Below, piece after piece: positions 36,073 through 43,969 of a DNA stretch of 64,000 nt (position 1 is its first letter; every line of letters begins with the position of its first letter). The DNA lies in contig NZ_JAEKPD010000001.1 of the NCBI RefSeq assembly GCF_016412875.1, positions 1-64,000 of the forward strand, given 5' to 3'. This DNA comes from Palleronia pontilimi (GTDB taxonomy: Bacteria > Pseudomonadota > Alphaproteobacteria > Rhodobacterales > Rhodobacteraceae). The translations under genes and the position numbers were made by a program. The notes beneath the pieces were generated by a model that did no database searches, was not told where the DNA came from, and saw only the letters and a list, made by a program, of their open reading frames with translations.

Positions 36073-36495
36073 ATGCTGCACTCAATTTTGCTGCCGGTCG
36101 ACCTGTCCGCGCCCGCCTCGTGGGAAAAGGCCCTGCCCCGCGCCCTGGAGCTTGCCAAGGGCGGCACCCTGCACGTGATGACCGTCATCCCCAATTTCAG
36201 CTCGTCCATGGTGGGTGGCTTCTTCGAGGAAGGCTTCATCGATCGGGCGCTGCACGAGATCGGCGAAGACCTGACCAAATGGGTGAACGACAACATCCCC
36301 AAGGATCAGGAGGTTCACCCCCACGTCGTCCACGGACGGATCTACGACGAGATCATCCAGGCCGCCGATCGGCTGGACGTGGACACGATCATCATGGGCG
36401 CGTCGCCCGCGGATCTGACCCAGTACCTGCTCGGCCCCAACGCCGCGCGGGTCGTGCGCCATTCGACCCGGTCGGTCTATGTCGTCCGAGGCTGA
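36073..36495 (+). CDS. Universal stress protein (UspA family)
   Basis: A 140-residue single Usp domain: ILLPVDLSAPASWEKALPRALELAKG at the N-terminus, TVIPNFSSS, and the C-terminal nucleotide-loop region IIMGASPADLTQYLLGPNAA RVVRHSTRSVYVVRG. The usual G-x2-G-x9-G(S/T) ATP motif is only partly conserved. Usp proteins next to TRAP permeases are common (TeaD-like) and can bind ATP and modulate uptake. The gene starts 11 bp after the permease and overlaps the aminotransferase by 17 nt. Confidence 0.9.
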   Translation: MLHSILLPVDLSAPASWEKALPRALELAKGGTLHVMTVIPNFSSSMVGGFFEEGFIDRALHEIGEDLTKWVNDNIPKDQEVHPHVVHGRIYDEIIQAADRLDVDTIIMGASPADLTQYLLGPNAARVVRHSTRSVYVVRG

Positions 36496-37819
36496 AAGCG
36501 CCGTCTTCGGGCGGTCCTCCGCCCCGCTGCGCAAGGCCGTGGCGGGCGATGGCTGCTATATCATCGACAGCGACGGCAAGCGTTACCTGGACGGCTCGGG
36601 TGGTGCTGCGGTGTCGTGCCTGGGCCATTCCGACGCCCACGTGAAGCAGGCGATGAAGGACCAGCTGGACAAGCTGGCCTTCGCGCATACGGGCTTCTTC
36701 ACGTCGGACGCCGCCGAGAACCTGGCGCGCAAGCTGGTGGACAACGCGCCAGACGGGATCAGCCGCGCCTACCTGCTGTCGGGTGGCTCGGAAGCGGTCG
36801 AGGCATCGCTGAAACTGGCGCGGCAATACTTTCTTGAGACGGGCCAGCCGTCGCGCCACCGCGTCATCGCCCGGCGCCAAAGCTATCACGGCAACACGCT
36901 GGGCGCACTGGCGGCGGGCGGCAACGCCTGGCGGCGCGAGAAATACGCCCCCCTGCTGATCGAGGTCAGCCATATCGCGCCCTGCTACCAGTACCGCGAC
37001 CGGCGCGACGACGAGAGCCTGGAAGCCTACGGCCAGCGCGTCGCCAACGAGCTGGAAACCCAGATCCAGCGCCTCGGCTCCGAGACGGTCATGGCCTTCA
37101 TCGCCGAGCCCGTGGTGGGCGCCACGGCGGGCGCGCTGGATCCCGCGCCGGGCTATTTCAAGCGCATCCGCGAGATCTGCGACGCCCACGGCGTGCTGCT
37201 GATCCTGGACGAGGTCATGTGCGGCATGGGCCGGACCGGCAGCTTCTTCGCCTCCGAACAGGACGGCATCGCCCCCGATATCGTGTGCATCGCCAAGGGT
37301 CTCGGGGCGGGCTATGCGCCCATCGGCGCCATGCTGGCGTCCGAGACGATCTACCGCGCCATCGCCGACGGGTCGGGCAGCTTCCAGCACGGCCACACCT
37401 ACCACGCGCATCCCCTGTCGGCCGCGGGCGCCCACGCGGTGCTCGAACGGCTGCTGGACGACGGGCTGGTGGCGGGCGTCCACGGCCGGGGCGACAGGCT
37501 GATGGCGGCGCTAAACGCCCGACTGGGCCAGCACCCCCATGTGGGCGACATTCGCGGGCGGGGCCTTTTCCGCGGGGTCGAGCTGGTCGAGGATCGCGAG
37601 ACCAAGCAACCCTTCGATCCGGCCCGCAAGATCAACGTGCACGTCAAGAAGGCGGCGATGAACGAGGGGCTGATCTGCTACCCGGCTGGCGGCACGGTGG
37701 ACGGCAAATCAGGCGACCACGTCCTGCTGGCCCCGCCCTTCATCATCTCCGACAGCGAGATCGACGAGCTGGCCGACAAGCTGACCCGCGCCATCGACAC
37801 GGCGATCGCCACGGCCTGA
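36479..37819 (+). CDS. Class III (omega-amino acid type) aminotransferase
   Basis: A 446-residue PLP enzyme of fold type I. SGGSEAVEASLKLARQY is the PLP phosphate-binding region. SYHGNTLGALAAGG, LILDEVMCGMGRTGSFFA and the PLP lysine in CIAKGLGAGYAPIGAMLAS are all present. Substrates of the class include beta-alanine, taurine, diamines and 2,4-diaminobutyrate; this one is not resolvable by eye. The start lies inside the usp gene. Co-transcription with the TAXI-TRAP importer suggests that the imported acid and this transamination belong to one catabolic route. An AGGTATTT-type repeat follows 47 nt after the stop. Confidence 0.9.
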   Translation: MSSEAESAVFGRSSAPLRKAVAGDGCYIIDSDGKRYLDGSGGAAVSCLGHSDAHVKQAMKDQLDKLAFAHTGFFTSDAAENLARKLVDNAPDGISRAYLLSGGSEAVEASLKLARQYFLETGQPSRHRVIARRQSYHGNTLGALAAGGNAWRREKYAPLLIEVSHIAPCYQYRDRRDDESLEAYGQRVANELETQIQRLGSETVMAFIAEPVVGATAGALDPAPGYFKRIREICDAHGVLLILDEVMCGMGRTGSFFASEQDGIAPDIVCIAKGLGAGYAPIGAMLASETIYRAIADGSGSFQHGHTYHAHPLSAAGAHAVLERLLDDGLVAGVHGRGDRLMAALNARLGQHPHVGDIRGRGLFRGVELVEDRETKQPFDPARKINVHVKKAAMNEGLICYPAGGTVDGKSGDHVLLAPPFIISDSEIDELADKLTRAIDTAIATA

Positions 37820-37866
37820 CGGCGCTTCGATGCGGGTGAAGGTCCGGGACGGCAAAGGTTCGGGCA

Positions 37867-38008
37867 GAGGTATTTGAAGACCAGTGATGCGGCATTTTTC
37901 GCGCGTGTCCGGCCGCGTGCTGTCCGACCCCGAAAGGCGCTGGCGATTTTCACACCGTCCTGTCCAGCCGGGCACGGGCGTCTGGCATCACTGGTCTTAA
38001 AATACCTC
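37867..38008. repeat. 142-bp interval bounded by a 24-bp inverted repeat (AGGTATTT motif copies B and C)
   Basis: The left arm (37867-37890, GAGGTATTTGAAGACCAGTG then ATGC) and the right arm (37985-38008, inverted) match at 23 of 24 positions. The 94 bp between have no obvious gene. The pair lies between the convergent aminotransferase (+) and RAM-domain (-) genes, each arm oriented with the transcription of its nearer gene. It may be two copies of a 3'-flank element, a bidirectional terminator, or a small non-autonomous mobile element. Confidence 0.7.
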
Positions 38009-38045
38009 CTCGGTCCGGTCTGCAGCGGGCGCGACGGCCGCAGGT

Positions 38046-38282
38046 TCAGAACGCCTTGAAGGTCAGCGTGGTCAGCGTCCGCTCGATGCCGTCCACGTCC
38101 AGCAGATGGTCGTTGATGTACTTGCCGACATCCTCGCCCTCGGGAATATACATCTTCAGCAGCAGGTCGTATTCGCCCGAGGTGGAATAGAGCTCGGAAT
38201 GGATTTCGCGGAGCACGATCTCGTCGGCGACCCGGTAGGCGGTGGCGGGGCGGCAGCGGATCTGGACGAAGACGCAGTTCAT
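38046..38282 (-). CDS. Stand-alone Lrp/AsnC ligand-binding (RAM) domain protein
   Basis: A 78-residue protein: MNCVFVQIRCRPATAYRVAD ... ELYSTSGEYDLLLKMYIPE ... GIERTLTTLTFKAF. This is the effector-binding RAM domain of Lrp regulators without the helix-turn-helix. AGGAGG 8 nt before the ATG fixes the start. Such proteins bind amino acids and can form mixed complexes with full-length Lrp proteins. The neighbours on both sides are aminotransferases and an SDR, in line with amino acid sensing. Confidence 0.88.
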   Translation of the reverse strand: MNCVFVQIRCRPATAYRVADEIVLREIHSELYSTSGEYDLLLKMYIPEGEDVGKYINDHLLDVDGIERTLTTLTFKAF

Positions 38283-38434
38283 GGCGGGACCTCCTGTTGT
38301 CGGGCACAGTTTGACCAGCTTGCGCGCCGAAGCGCCAGTGTCGATCGGTGTTGCACGACCGCCCCGGACGATCTGAGCCCCGGCCCTTTCCAACGCGCAC
38401 GGTTCGGATATCGTGTCGCAAAGCGGGGGATACC

Positions 38435-39178
38435 ATGACCACATTCGACTTCGACGGACAGGCCGCCATCGTGACGGGTGGCGCGCAGGGGATCGGCCTT
38501 GCGGTGGCGCAGGTGCTGATACGGGGCGGGGCGCGCGTCGCCCTTTGGGACAGCGACGACGCACTTGTCACCGAGATCGCCCGGTCCACGGACGGCGCCA
38601 TCGCCCAGCAGGTCGACGTGGCCGACTGGCCCTCTGTCGAGCGGGCGATGCAGGCCACGATCGACGCGCTGGGCCCGGTCGCGATCTGCGTCAACTCGGC
38701 CGGGATCGCGGGCAGCAACGCGCCGCTGGCCGAGTACGACGTGGCCGAATTCCAGCGCATCGTGGACGTGAACCTGGTGGGCACCTTCCACGTGAACCGC
38801 GCGGTGGTGCCGGGGATGCGGGACGCGGGCTACGGGCGGATCGTCAATATCGCGTCGGTGGCGGGCAAGGAAGGCAACCCCAATGCCAGTGCCTATTCCG
38901 CGTCGAAGGCGGGGGTGATCGGGCTGACCAAGTCGCTGGGAAAGGAACTGGCCGACATGGACATCGCGGTGAACTGCGTGACACCGGCCGCCGCGCGCAC
39001 GCGGATCTTCGACCAGATGAGCCAGCAGCATATCGACTACATGCTGTCGAAGATCCCGCGCGGACGGTTCCTGGAGCTGCCCGAAGCGGCCAACATGATC
39101 GCGTTCCTGTGCAGCCGCGAAAACAGTTTCACCACGGCCGCGGCGATTGACCTCTCGGGCGGGAGGGCGACGTATTGA
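38435..39178 (+). CDS. SDR family oxidoreductase
   Basis: A 247-residue short-chain dehydrogenase. The cofactor motif is TGGAQGIGLA (TGxxxGxG), followed by NSAGIAG (NAG-like), catalytic Ser in VNIASVAG and YSASK (Y-x3-K). An acidic residue after strand 2 (ALWDSDD) favours NAD+. It is similar to 3-oxoacyl-ACP reductase-like and sugar-acid dehydrogenases; the substrate is unknown. It is divergent from the RAM-domain gene and overlaps the aminotransferase start. Confidence 0.88.
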   Translation: MTTFDFDGQAAIVTGGAQGIGLAVAQVLIRGGARVALWDSDDALVTEIARSTDGAIAQQVDVADWPSVERAMQATIDALGPVAICVNSAGIAGSNAPLAEYDVAEFQRIVDVNLVGTFHVNRAVVPGMRDAGYGRIVNIASVAGKEGNPNASAYSASKAGVIGLTKSLGKELADMDIAVNCVTPAAARTRIFDQMSQQHIDYMLSKIPRGRFLELPEAANMIAFLCSRENSFTTAAAIDLSGGRATY

Positions 39179-40377
39179 CCCGCTTCACGCCCGATTTCGC
39201 CCCGTCCCTGTCGCGCCTTGGTACCGAATCCGCGTTCGAGGTCTTGGCCCGCGCCGCCGCCATGCAGGCGCAGGGCCACGACGTCATCAACCTTGGCATC
39301 GGTCAGCCCGACTTCCGCACGCCCGAGCATATCGTCGAGGCCGGGCGCAAGGCGCTGGCCGACGGCGCCCATGGCTACACGCCCGCCAACGGATTGCCCG
39401 CGCTGCGCGAGGGCGTGGCCGACGATCTGGCGGCTCGGCACGGGCTGTCGGGCGACACCGCGGTGCATCCCGACCGCGTGGTGATCGTGCCCGGCGGCAA
39501 GCCCACCATGTTCTTCGCGTGCCTCATGTTCGGCCGACCGGGGGTCGAGATCCTGTATCCCAACCCGGGCTTCCCGATCTACGAATCGGTCATCAATTAC
39601 ACCGGCGCGACCCCGGTGCCGATCGCCCTGCGCGAGGAGAACGGCTTTGCCTTCGACGCCGACACGGTGCTGGGCCAGATCACCGACGCCACGCGGCTGA
39701 TCATCATCAACTCGCCCGCGAACCCCACCGGCGGGGTCACGCCCAAGGCCGAGATCGACAAGCTGGTGGCGGGTCTGGCCGACTGGCCCCATGTCGCGCT
39801 TCTGTCGGACGAGATCTACAGCCAGATGCTCTATGGCGGGCGGGACCACGTGTCGTTGCTGAGCTATCCCGAGATCCGCGACCGGCTGATCGTGCTGGAC
39901 GGCTGGTCCAAGACCTATGCCATGACCGGCTGGCGGCTGGGCTTCGCGGTCTGGCCCGACAGCATGGTCGAGCATGTCACGCGGCTCTGCATCAACGACC
40001 ATTCCTGCGTGAACGCGGCGACGCAGCATGCGGGATTGGCGGCGCTGACCGGTCCGCAGGACGCGGTGCGGGACATGGTGGCGCAATTCGACCGGCGGCG
40101 CGTGGCCATCGTCGCGGCGCTGAATGACATTCCCGGCCTGCGTTGCGCCGATCCGGGCGGCGCGTTCTACGTCTTTCCCAACATCGAAGGCACGGGCCTG
40201 GGCGCGCGCGCGGCGCAGGACCTGCTGCTGAGTGACGCCCATGTGGCGAGCGTGGCGGGCACGTCCTTCGGTGCCCATGGCGAGGGATATTTGCGATTCA
40301 GCTACGCCAATTCGCTGGAGAACATCGAAACGGCCATGGAGCGCATCCGCACGACGCTGGAGCGTCGCGCGGGCTAG
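39175..40377 (+). CDS. Class I/II pyridoxal phosphate aminotransferase
   Basis: A 400-residue fold type I enzyme. INLGIGQPDFRTPEHI, GYTPANGLPALRE, NSPANPTGG, the LSDEIYSQMLY loop and the PLP-lysine motif GWSKTYAMTGWRLG are present, as in aspartate/aromatic aminotransferases. The start is TTG at 39175, overlapping the SDR stop (TTGA), with GGGAGGG about 7 nt upstream; no suitable ATG lies nearby. The SDR-aminotransferase coupling suggests conversion of a hydroxy or keto acid to an amino acid, but no specific route is evident. The 247 bp after it hold no recognised feature. Confidence 0.88.
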   Translation: MTRFTPDFAPSLSRLGTESAFEVLARAAAMQAQGHDVINLGIGQPDFRTPEHIVEAGRKALADGAHGYTPANGLPALREGVADDLAARHGLSGDTAVHPDRVVIVPGGKPTMFFACLMFGRPGVEILYPNPGFPIYESVINYTGATPVPIALREENGFAFDADTVLGQITDATRLIIINSPANPTGGVTPKAEIDKLVAGLADWPHVALLSDEIYSQMLYGGRDHVSLLSYPEIRDRLIVLDGWSKTYAMTGWRLGFAVWPDSMVEHVTRLCINDHSCVNAATQHAGLAALTGPQDAVRDMVAQFDRRRVAIVAALNDIPGLRCADPGGAFYVFPNIEGTGLGARAAQDLLLSDAHVASVAGTSFGAHGEGYLRFSYANSLENIETAMERIRTTLERRAG

Positions 40378-40624
40378 CGGCGCGGACAGATTTGGCGATG
40401 AGAGGCGCGTAGTGGCCGCTACCGGGTCTCCGCGGTCGTCGGGTCATTCATGGGGTTGGGACTTCGCGCGCCGGGCCGCACGGATTTCACGTAGAGACGC
40501 GTTCGCCGCTTTGGCGCCAGTGGCGCAGCAGACGCGCGCCCCCCCGCTCAGGCAAGTCCAGCCTGACGTTCCGGGAAATGGAGGCCGCGCGCCCGGCGAG
40601 AGTGTCTTTGTGCCGGTGGGAGGC

Positions 40625-40867
40625 CTAGGCGCCCTTGTCCATCGCGTCGAGCCGGGCCTTCAGCGCCTCGTTTTCCTCGCGGGCCTTCTGGGCCATGGCG
40701 CGGACGGCGTCGAATTCCTCGCGGGTGACGAAATCGCGGTCGGCCAGCCAGCGGTCAACCATGCCCTTGAAGGCGGTTTCGGCCTCGTCCCGCGCGCCCT
40801 GGGCCACGCCCATCGCGTTGGTCATCAACTGGCTGAGGTCATCGAACATCTTGTTGCGGGTCTGCAT
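40625..40867 (-). CDS. UbiK-like accessory factor (DUF526/BMFP family)
   Basis: An 80-residue protein: MFDDLSQLMTNAMGVAQGARDEAE, then DRWLADRDFVTREEFDAVRAMAQKA and a C-terminal coiled coil. This matches the BMFP/UbiK family, small trimeric coiled-coil proteins that assist ubiquinone biosynthesis and bind lipids. AAAGGA precedes the ATG at 40867. It is divergent from lgt, and the two starts are about 97 bp apart. Confidence 0.85.
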   Translation of the reverse strand: MQTRNKMFDDLSQLMTNAMGVAQGARDEAETAFKGMVDRWLADRDFVTREEFDAVRAMAQKAREENEALKARLDAMDKGA

Positions 40868-40963
40868 CTTCGGCGGTCCTTTCGGGGGCTTTCCCCTCAT
40901 ATGGCGGTGAACCGCGCGATTCTCAAGGTTGACACTGCTGCGCGGGCGGGGCTTGTCGCGGGC

Positions 40964-41848
40964 ATGATCCTGGCCATCCCCTTTCCCGATATCTCGCCCG
41001 AGATCTTTTCGATCGAGGTCGGCGGTTTTTCCTTCGCCCTGCGCTGGTACGCGCTGGCCTACGTGGTGGGCATCATCGGGGGCTGGCGGCTGGGGGTGAC
41101 GGCCGTGCGGCGGGACCGCTTGTGGCCGGTCGGCGTGAAGCCCTTCGCGCCCGAGCGGCTGGAAGACCTGGTGACCGCCATCATCCTGGGCATCCTGATC
41201 GGCGGGCGACTGGGCTTCGTGCTGTTCTACCAGCCGGGCTATTACCTGTCGCACCCGGCCGAGATCCCGATGATCTGGCAGGGCGGCATGTCGTTCCACG
41301 GCGGGATGCTGGGCATGGCGGCGGGGGCCTTGTGGTTCGCGCGCAAGCAGGGGGTCCAGGTGATGACGGTGCTGGACCTCATGGCGCTTGGCACGCCGAT
41401 CGGGCTGTTCCTGGGCCGGATCGCCAATTTCATCAACGCCGAGCTGTGGGGCCGTCCCACCGACCTGCCCTGGGGCGTGATCTTTCCCGGCGCCGCGGCG
41501 CAGGATTGCGTGGGCGTCGCGGGGCCCTGCGCGCGGCATCCGTCGCAGCTTTACGAAGCGGGGCTCGAAGGTCTGCTGCTGGGCGGGCTGATCGCGGTCC
41601 TGGTCTTCGCGCGCGAATGGACCCGCAAGCCCGGCCAGGTCACCGGCGTTTTCCTGGTGGGCTATGGCTGCGCGCGGATCTTCGTCGAGCTCTTTCGGCA
41701 GGCCGACGCGCAGTTCATCACCGCCGCGAACCCGATGGGATACGTCGTACAGATCGGCGGCGCGGGGCTGAGTATGGGCCAGCTTCTGTCGTTGCCCATG
41801 GTGGCGCTGGGCGTGGCCTTCATCCTGCGGGCGCGGATGCGCGCATGA
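40964..41848 (+). CDS. lgt: Phosphatidylglycerol--prolipoprotein diacylglyceryl transferase
   Basis: A 294-residue inner-membrane enzyme that transfers diacylglycerol from phosphatidylglycerol to the lipobox cysteine of prolipoproteins. About seven helices are seen, with MSFHGGMLGM and the Lgt signature GRIANFINAELWGRPTDLPWG. The ATG at 40964 (MILAIPFPDISPEIFSI) fits family length. An in-frame ATG at 40901 would add 21 residues not typical of the family. The stop overlaps the methyltransferase start (ATGA). Confidence 0.93.
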   Translation: MILAIPFPDISPEIFSIEVGGFSFALRWYALAYVVGIIGGWRLGVTAVRRDRLWPVGVKPFAPERLEDLVTAIILGILIGGRLGFVLFYQPGYYLSHPAEIPMIWQGGMSFHGGMLGMAAGALWFARKQGVQVMTVLDLMALGTPIGLFLGRIANFINAELWGRPTDLPWGVIFPGAAAQDCVGVAGPCARHPSQLYEAGLEGLLLGGLIAVLVFAREWTRKPGQVTGVFLVGYGCARIFVELFRQADAQFITAANPMGYVVQIGGAGLSMGQLLSLPMVALGVAFILRARMRA

Positions 41849-42915
41849 CGCCGCTGGGCGACATGCTGGTGCGCCAGATCCGCGCGACGGGTCCGATCAC
41901 CGTCGCCGAGTACATGACGACCTGCCTGCTGCACCCCGTTCACGGCTACTACACCACCCGCCAGCCGCTGGGGGCCGCGGGGGATTTCATCACCGCGCCC
42001 GAGATCAGCCAGATGTTCGGCGAGCTGGTGGGCCTGGCGATGGCGCAGGCGTGGCTGGACCGCGGATCGCCCGCGCCCTTCGCGCTGGTCGAGCTGGGCC
42101 CGGGGCGCGGCACGCTGATGGCCGACGCGCTGCGCGCGACGCGGGGCGTGCCCGGCTTTCACGATGCGATGCAGCTGGTGCTGGTCGAGGCGTCGCCCGA
42201 CCTGCGGTCCGCCCAGGCCGAGGCGCTAGAACACTACGCGCCGCGCTGGGTGGATGGGATCGACGCGCTGCCCGCCCTGCCCCTGTTCCTGATCGCCAAC
42301 GAGCTGTTCGACGCGCTGCCGATCCGCCAGTTCCTGCGCGACGGCGATCTGTGGCGCGAGCGGCTTGTCGCGGTCCGCGACGACGCGCTGGTCTTCGCGT
42401 TGTCCGATCCCGCGCCGCTGGCCGATCTGTCGCACCGCTTGGCCGACACCGAACCGGGCGACCTGGTCGAGACCTGCGGCCCGGCCACCGCGCTGGCCGC
42501 GCAAATCGGCGAACGGATCCAGGCCCATGGCGGCGCCGCGCTGGTGATCGACTACGGCAGCGCCACGTCGAAGGGCGACACTTTCCAGGCCCTGCGGGCG
42601 CATCGCAAGGTCGCGCCGTTGGAGCATCCGGGCCAGGCGGATCTGACGGCGCATGTGGATTTCGGCGCGCTCGCCCGGGCGGCGGGATGCGCGTCGTCGC
42701 AGCTCACACCGCAGGGCGTGTGGCTGGAACGGTTGGGCATCACCGCCCGCGCGCAGGCGCTGTCCAAGGGGCTGGGCGGCGACGCGCTTGAGACGCTGAT
42801 CACGTCGCATCGGCGGTTGACCCACCCCGACGAAATGGGTGAGTTGTTCAAGGTGATGTCGCTTCACGACGCACACGGATCACCCCCCGGATTGGAAGGC
42901 AGCCCTGCCGCATGA
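41845..42915 (+). CDS. NDUFAF7-type SAM-dependent methyltransferase
   Basis: A 356-residue class I methyltransferase of the DUF185/MidA family. PITVAEYMTTCLLHPVHGYY, GDFITAPEISQMFGEL and the SAM-binding VELGPGRGTLMAD are family hallmarks, as is ANELFDALPIRQF. The mitochondrial member NDUFAF7 dimethylates an arginine of a complex I subunit, and the bacterial role is probably comparable but unproven. It is coupled to lgt and pgeF by 4-nt overlaps. Confidence 0.9.
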   Translation: MTPLGDMLVRQIRATGPITVAEYMTTCLLHPVHGYYTTRQPLGAAGDFITAPEISQMFGELVGLAMAQAWLDRGSPAPFALVELGPGRGTLMADALRATRGVPGFHDAMQLVLVEASPDLRSAQAEALEHYAPRWVDGIDALPALPLFLIANELFDALPIRQFLRDGDLWRERLVAVRDDALVFALSDPAPLADLSHRLADTEPGDLVETCGPATALAAQIGERIQAHGGAALVIDYGSATSKGDTFQALRAHRKVAPLEHPGQADLTAHVDFGALARAAGCASSQLTPQGVWLERLGITARAQALSKGLGGDALETLITSHRRLTHPDEMGELFKVMSLHDAHGSPPGLEGSPAA

Positions 42916-43667
42916 CGCTTGAAATCCTGACCACCGACACGCTGTCGCCCTTCCGTCACGGGTTCTTCACCCGGCGTGGCGGGGCGTCGTCGGGGGTCTT
43001 TTCGGGTTTGAACTGCGGCTACGGGTCGTCGGACCAGCACGACATCGTGCGGATCAACCGCGCGCGGGCCGCCGGTGCGCTGGACGTGACCGAGGACGAT
43101 CTGAACGGGGTGCACCAGGTCCACTCGGCCGACGTGGTGGTGGTGGATGGCCACCATGACGACGGGCACCGGGCGGACGCCCTGGTGACCGGGCAGCGCG
43201 GCCAGGCGTTGAGCGTGCTGACGGCCGATTGCATGCCGGTCCTCTTCGCAGATCCGAAATCGGGCATCGTCGGCGCGGCCCATGCGGGCTGGCGCGGCGC
43301 GCTGTCGGGCGTGCTGGAAGCCACGCTGGACGCGATGGAATCGCTGGGCGCCGCCCGCCGCGACATCCGCGCCGTGATCGGGCCGTGCATCTCGCAAGGC
43401 TCCTACGAGGTGGGGCCCGAGCTGATGGACGAGGTCACGATCGACGACCCGCAAGCGGCCCGGTTCTTCGCCCAGGGCGACGGCGATCGCTTGCAGTTCG
43501 ACCTGCCGGGCTATGGCCTGCACCGGCTCAGGCAGTCGGGCGTGGGCGAAGCGGAATGGACGCGCCACTGCACCTATTCGGATGCGGATCGCTTCTATTC
43601 CTACCGCCGTTCGGTCCACCGCCAGGAAGCCGATTACGGACGCCTGATCGCCGCGATCCGCGCCTGA
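42912..43667 (+). CDS. pgeF: Peptidoglycan editing factor PgeF (YfiH/laccase-domain)
   Basis: A 251-residue protein with the YfiH fold. FFTRRGGASSGVFSGLNCGYG, VHQVHSADVVVV, the TADCMPVLFAD segment with the active-site cysteine, HAGWRGALSG and the final FYSYRRS are family signatures. In E. coli PgeF removes mis-incorporated L-Ser from UDP-MurNAc-L-Ser. It is the last gene of the lgt block, coupled by ATGA. Confidence 0.92.
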   Translation: MTLEILTTDTLSPFRHGFFTRRGGASSGVFSGLNCGYGSSDQHDIVRINRARAAGALDVTEDDLNGVHQVHSADVVVVDGHHDDGHRADALVTGQRGQALSVLTADCMPVLFADPKSGIVGAAHAGWRGALSGVLEATLDAMESLGAARRDIRAVIGPCISQGSYEVGPELMDEVTIDDPQAARFFAQGDGDRLQFDLPGYGLHRLRQSGVGEAEWTRHCTYSDADRFYSYRRSVHRQEADYGRLIAAIRA

Positions 43668-43776
43668 GCCGCGCCACCCCATTGACCCCGAATGGTCCGC
43701 CGCGCGCCCCACTCGCGCCCGATTCCACCTGCATCTTCGACTGAGTGGAACAGCAGACCCTTCGGAGGACCAAGCC

Positions 43777-43911
43777 ATGACCAAACGCCGCTGGTTGAAC
43801 GCCGCCATCAACGAAGCCGCCAAGCCGCAGCCCGTCAGCGCCTTCTCGCGTCAGGCCCGTCTTGCCCGCGCCCAGGCCGTGCCGGCCGACAAGCCGATCC
43901 GCGCCGCCTGA
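43777..43911 (+). CDS. Small basic protein of 44 residues, function unknown
   Basis: The ATG at 43777 follows GGAGG with good spacing, and the frame encodes 44 residues rich in Arg, Lys and Ala (MTKRRWLNAAINEAA start, DKPIRAA end). No family is recognised. It lies 58 bp upstream of the Hint-domain gene, which has an equally strong ribosome binding site, so both may be co-transcribed. The good translation signal is the main argument that it is real. Confidence 0.6.
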   Translation: MTKRRWLNAAINEAAKPQPVSAFSRQARLARAQAVPADKPIRAA

Positions 43912-43969
43912 GCCCCGCGGTCCCGACCCGGACCGCCCCCGTTCCCGCCCCAGATCCCGGAGGTCGCCC

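Noticed and set aside
37874-38059. Small + strand open frame in the aminotransferase/RAM gap.
   Set aside because: It begins inside the left repeat arm and has no ribosome binding site; the sequence is better explained as the repeat interval.
40284-40296. A GATATTTG sequence resembling the AGGTATTT motif.
   Set aside because: It lies inside the aminotransferase coding sequence and lacks the rest of the motif.
40901-40963. Longer start for lgt at 40901.
   Set aside because: It would add 21 residues not typical of Lgt and has no better ribosome binding site; 40964 gives the normal family length.
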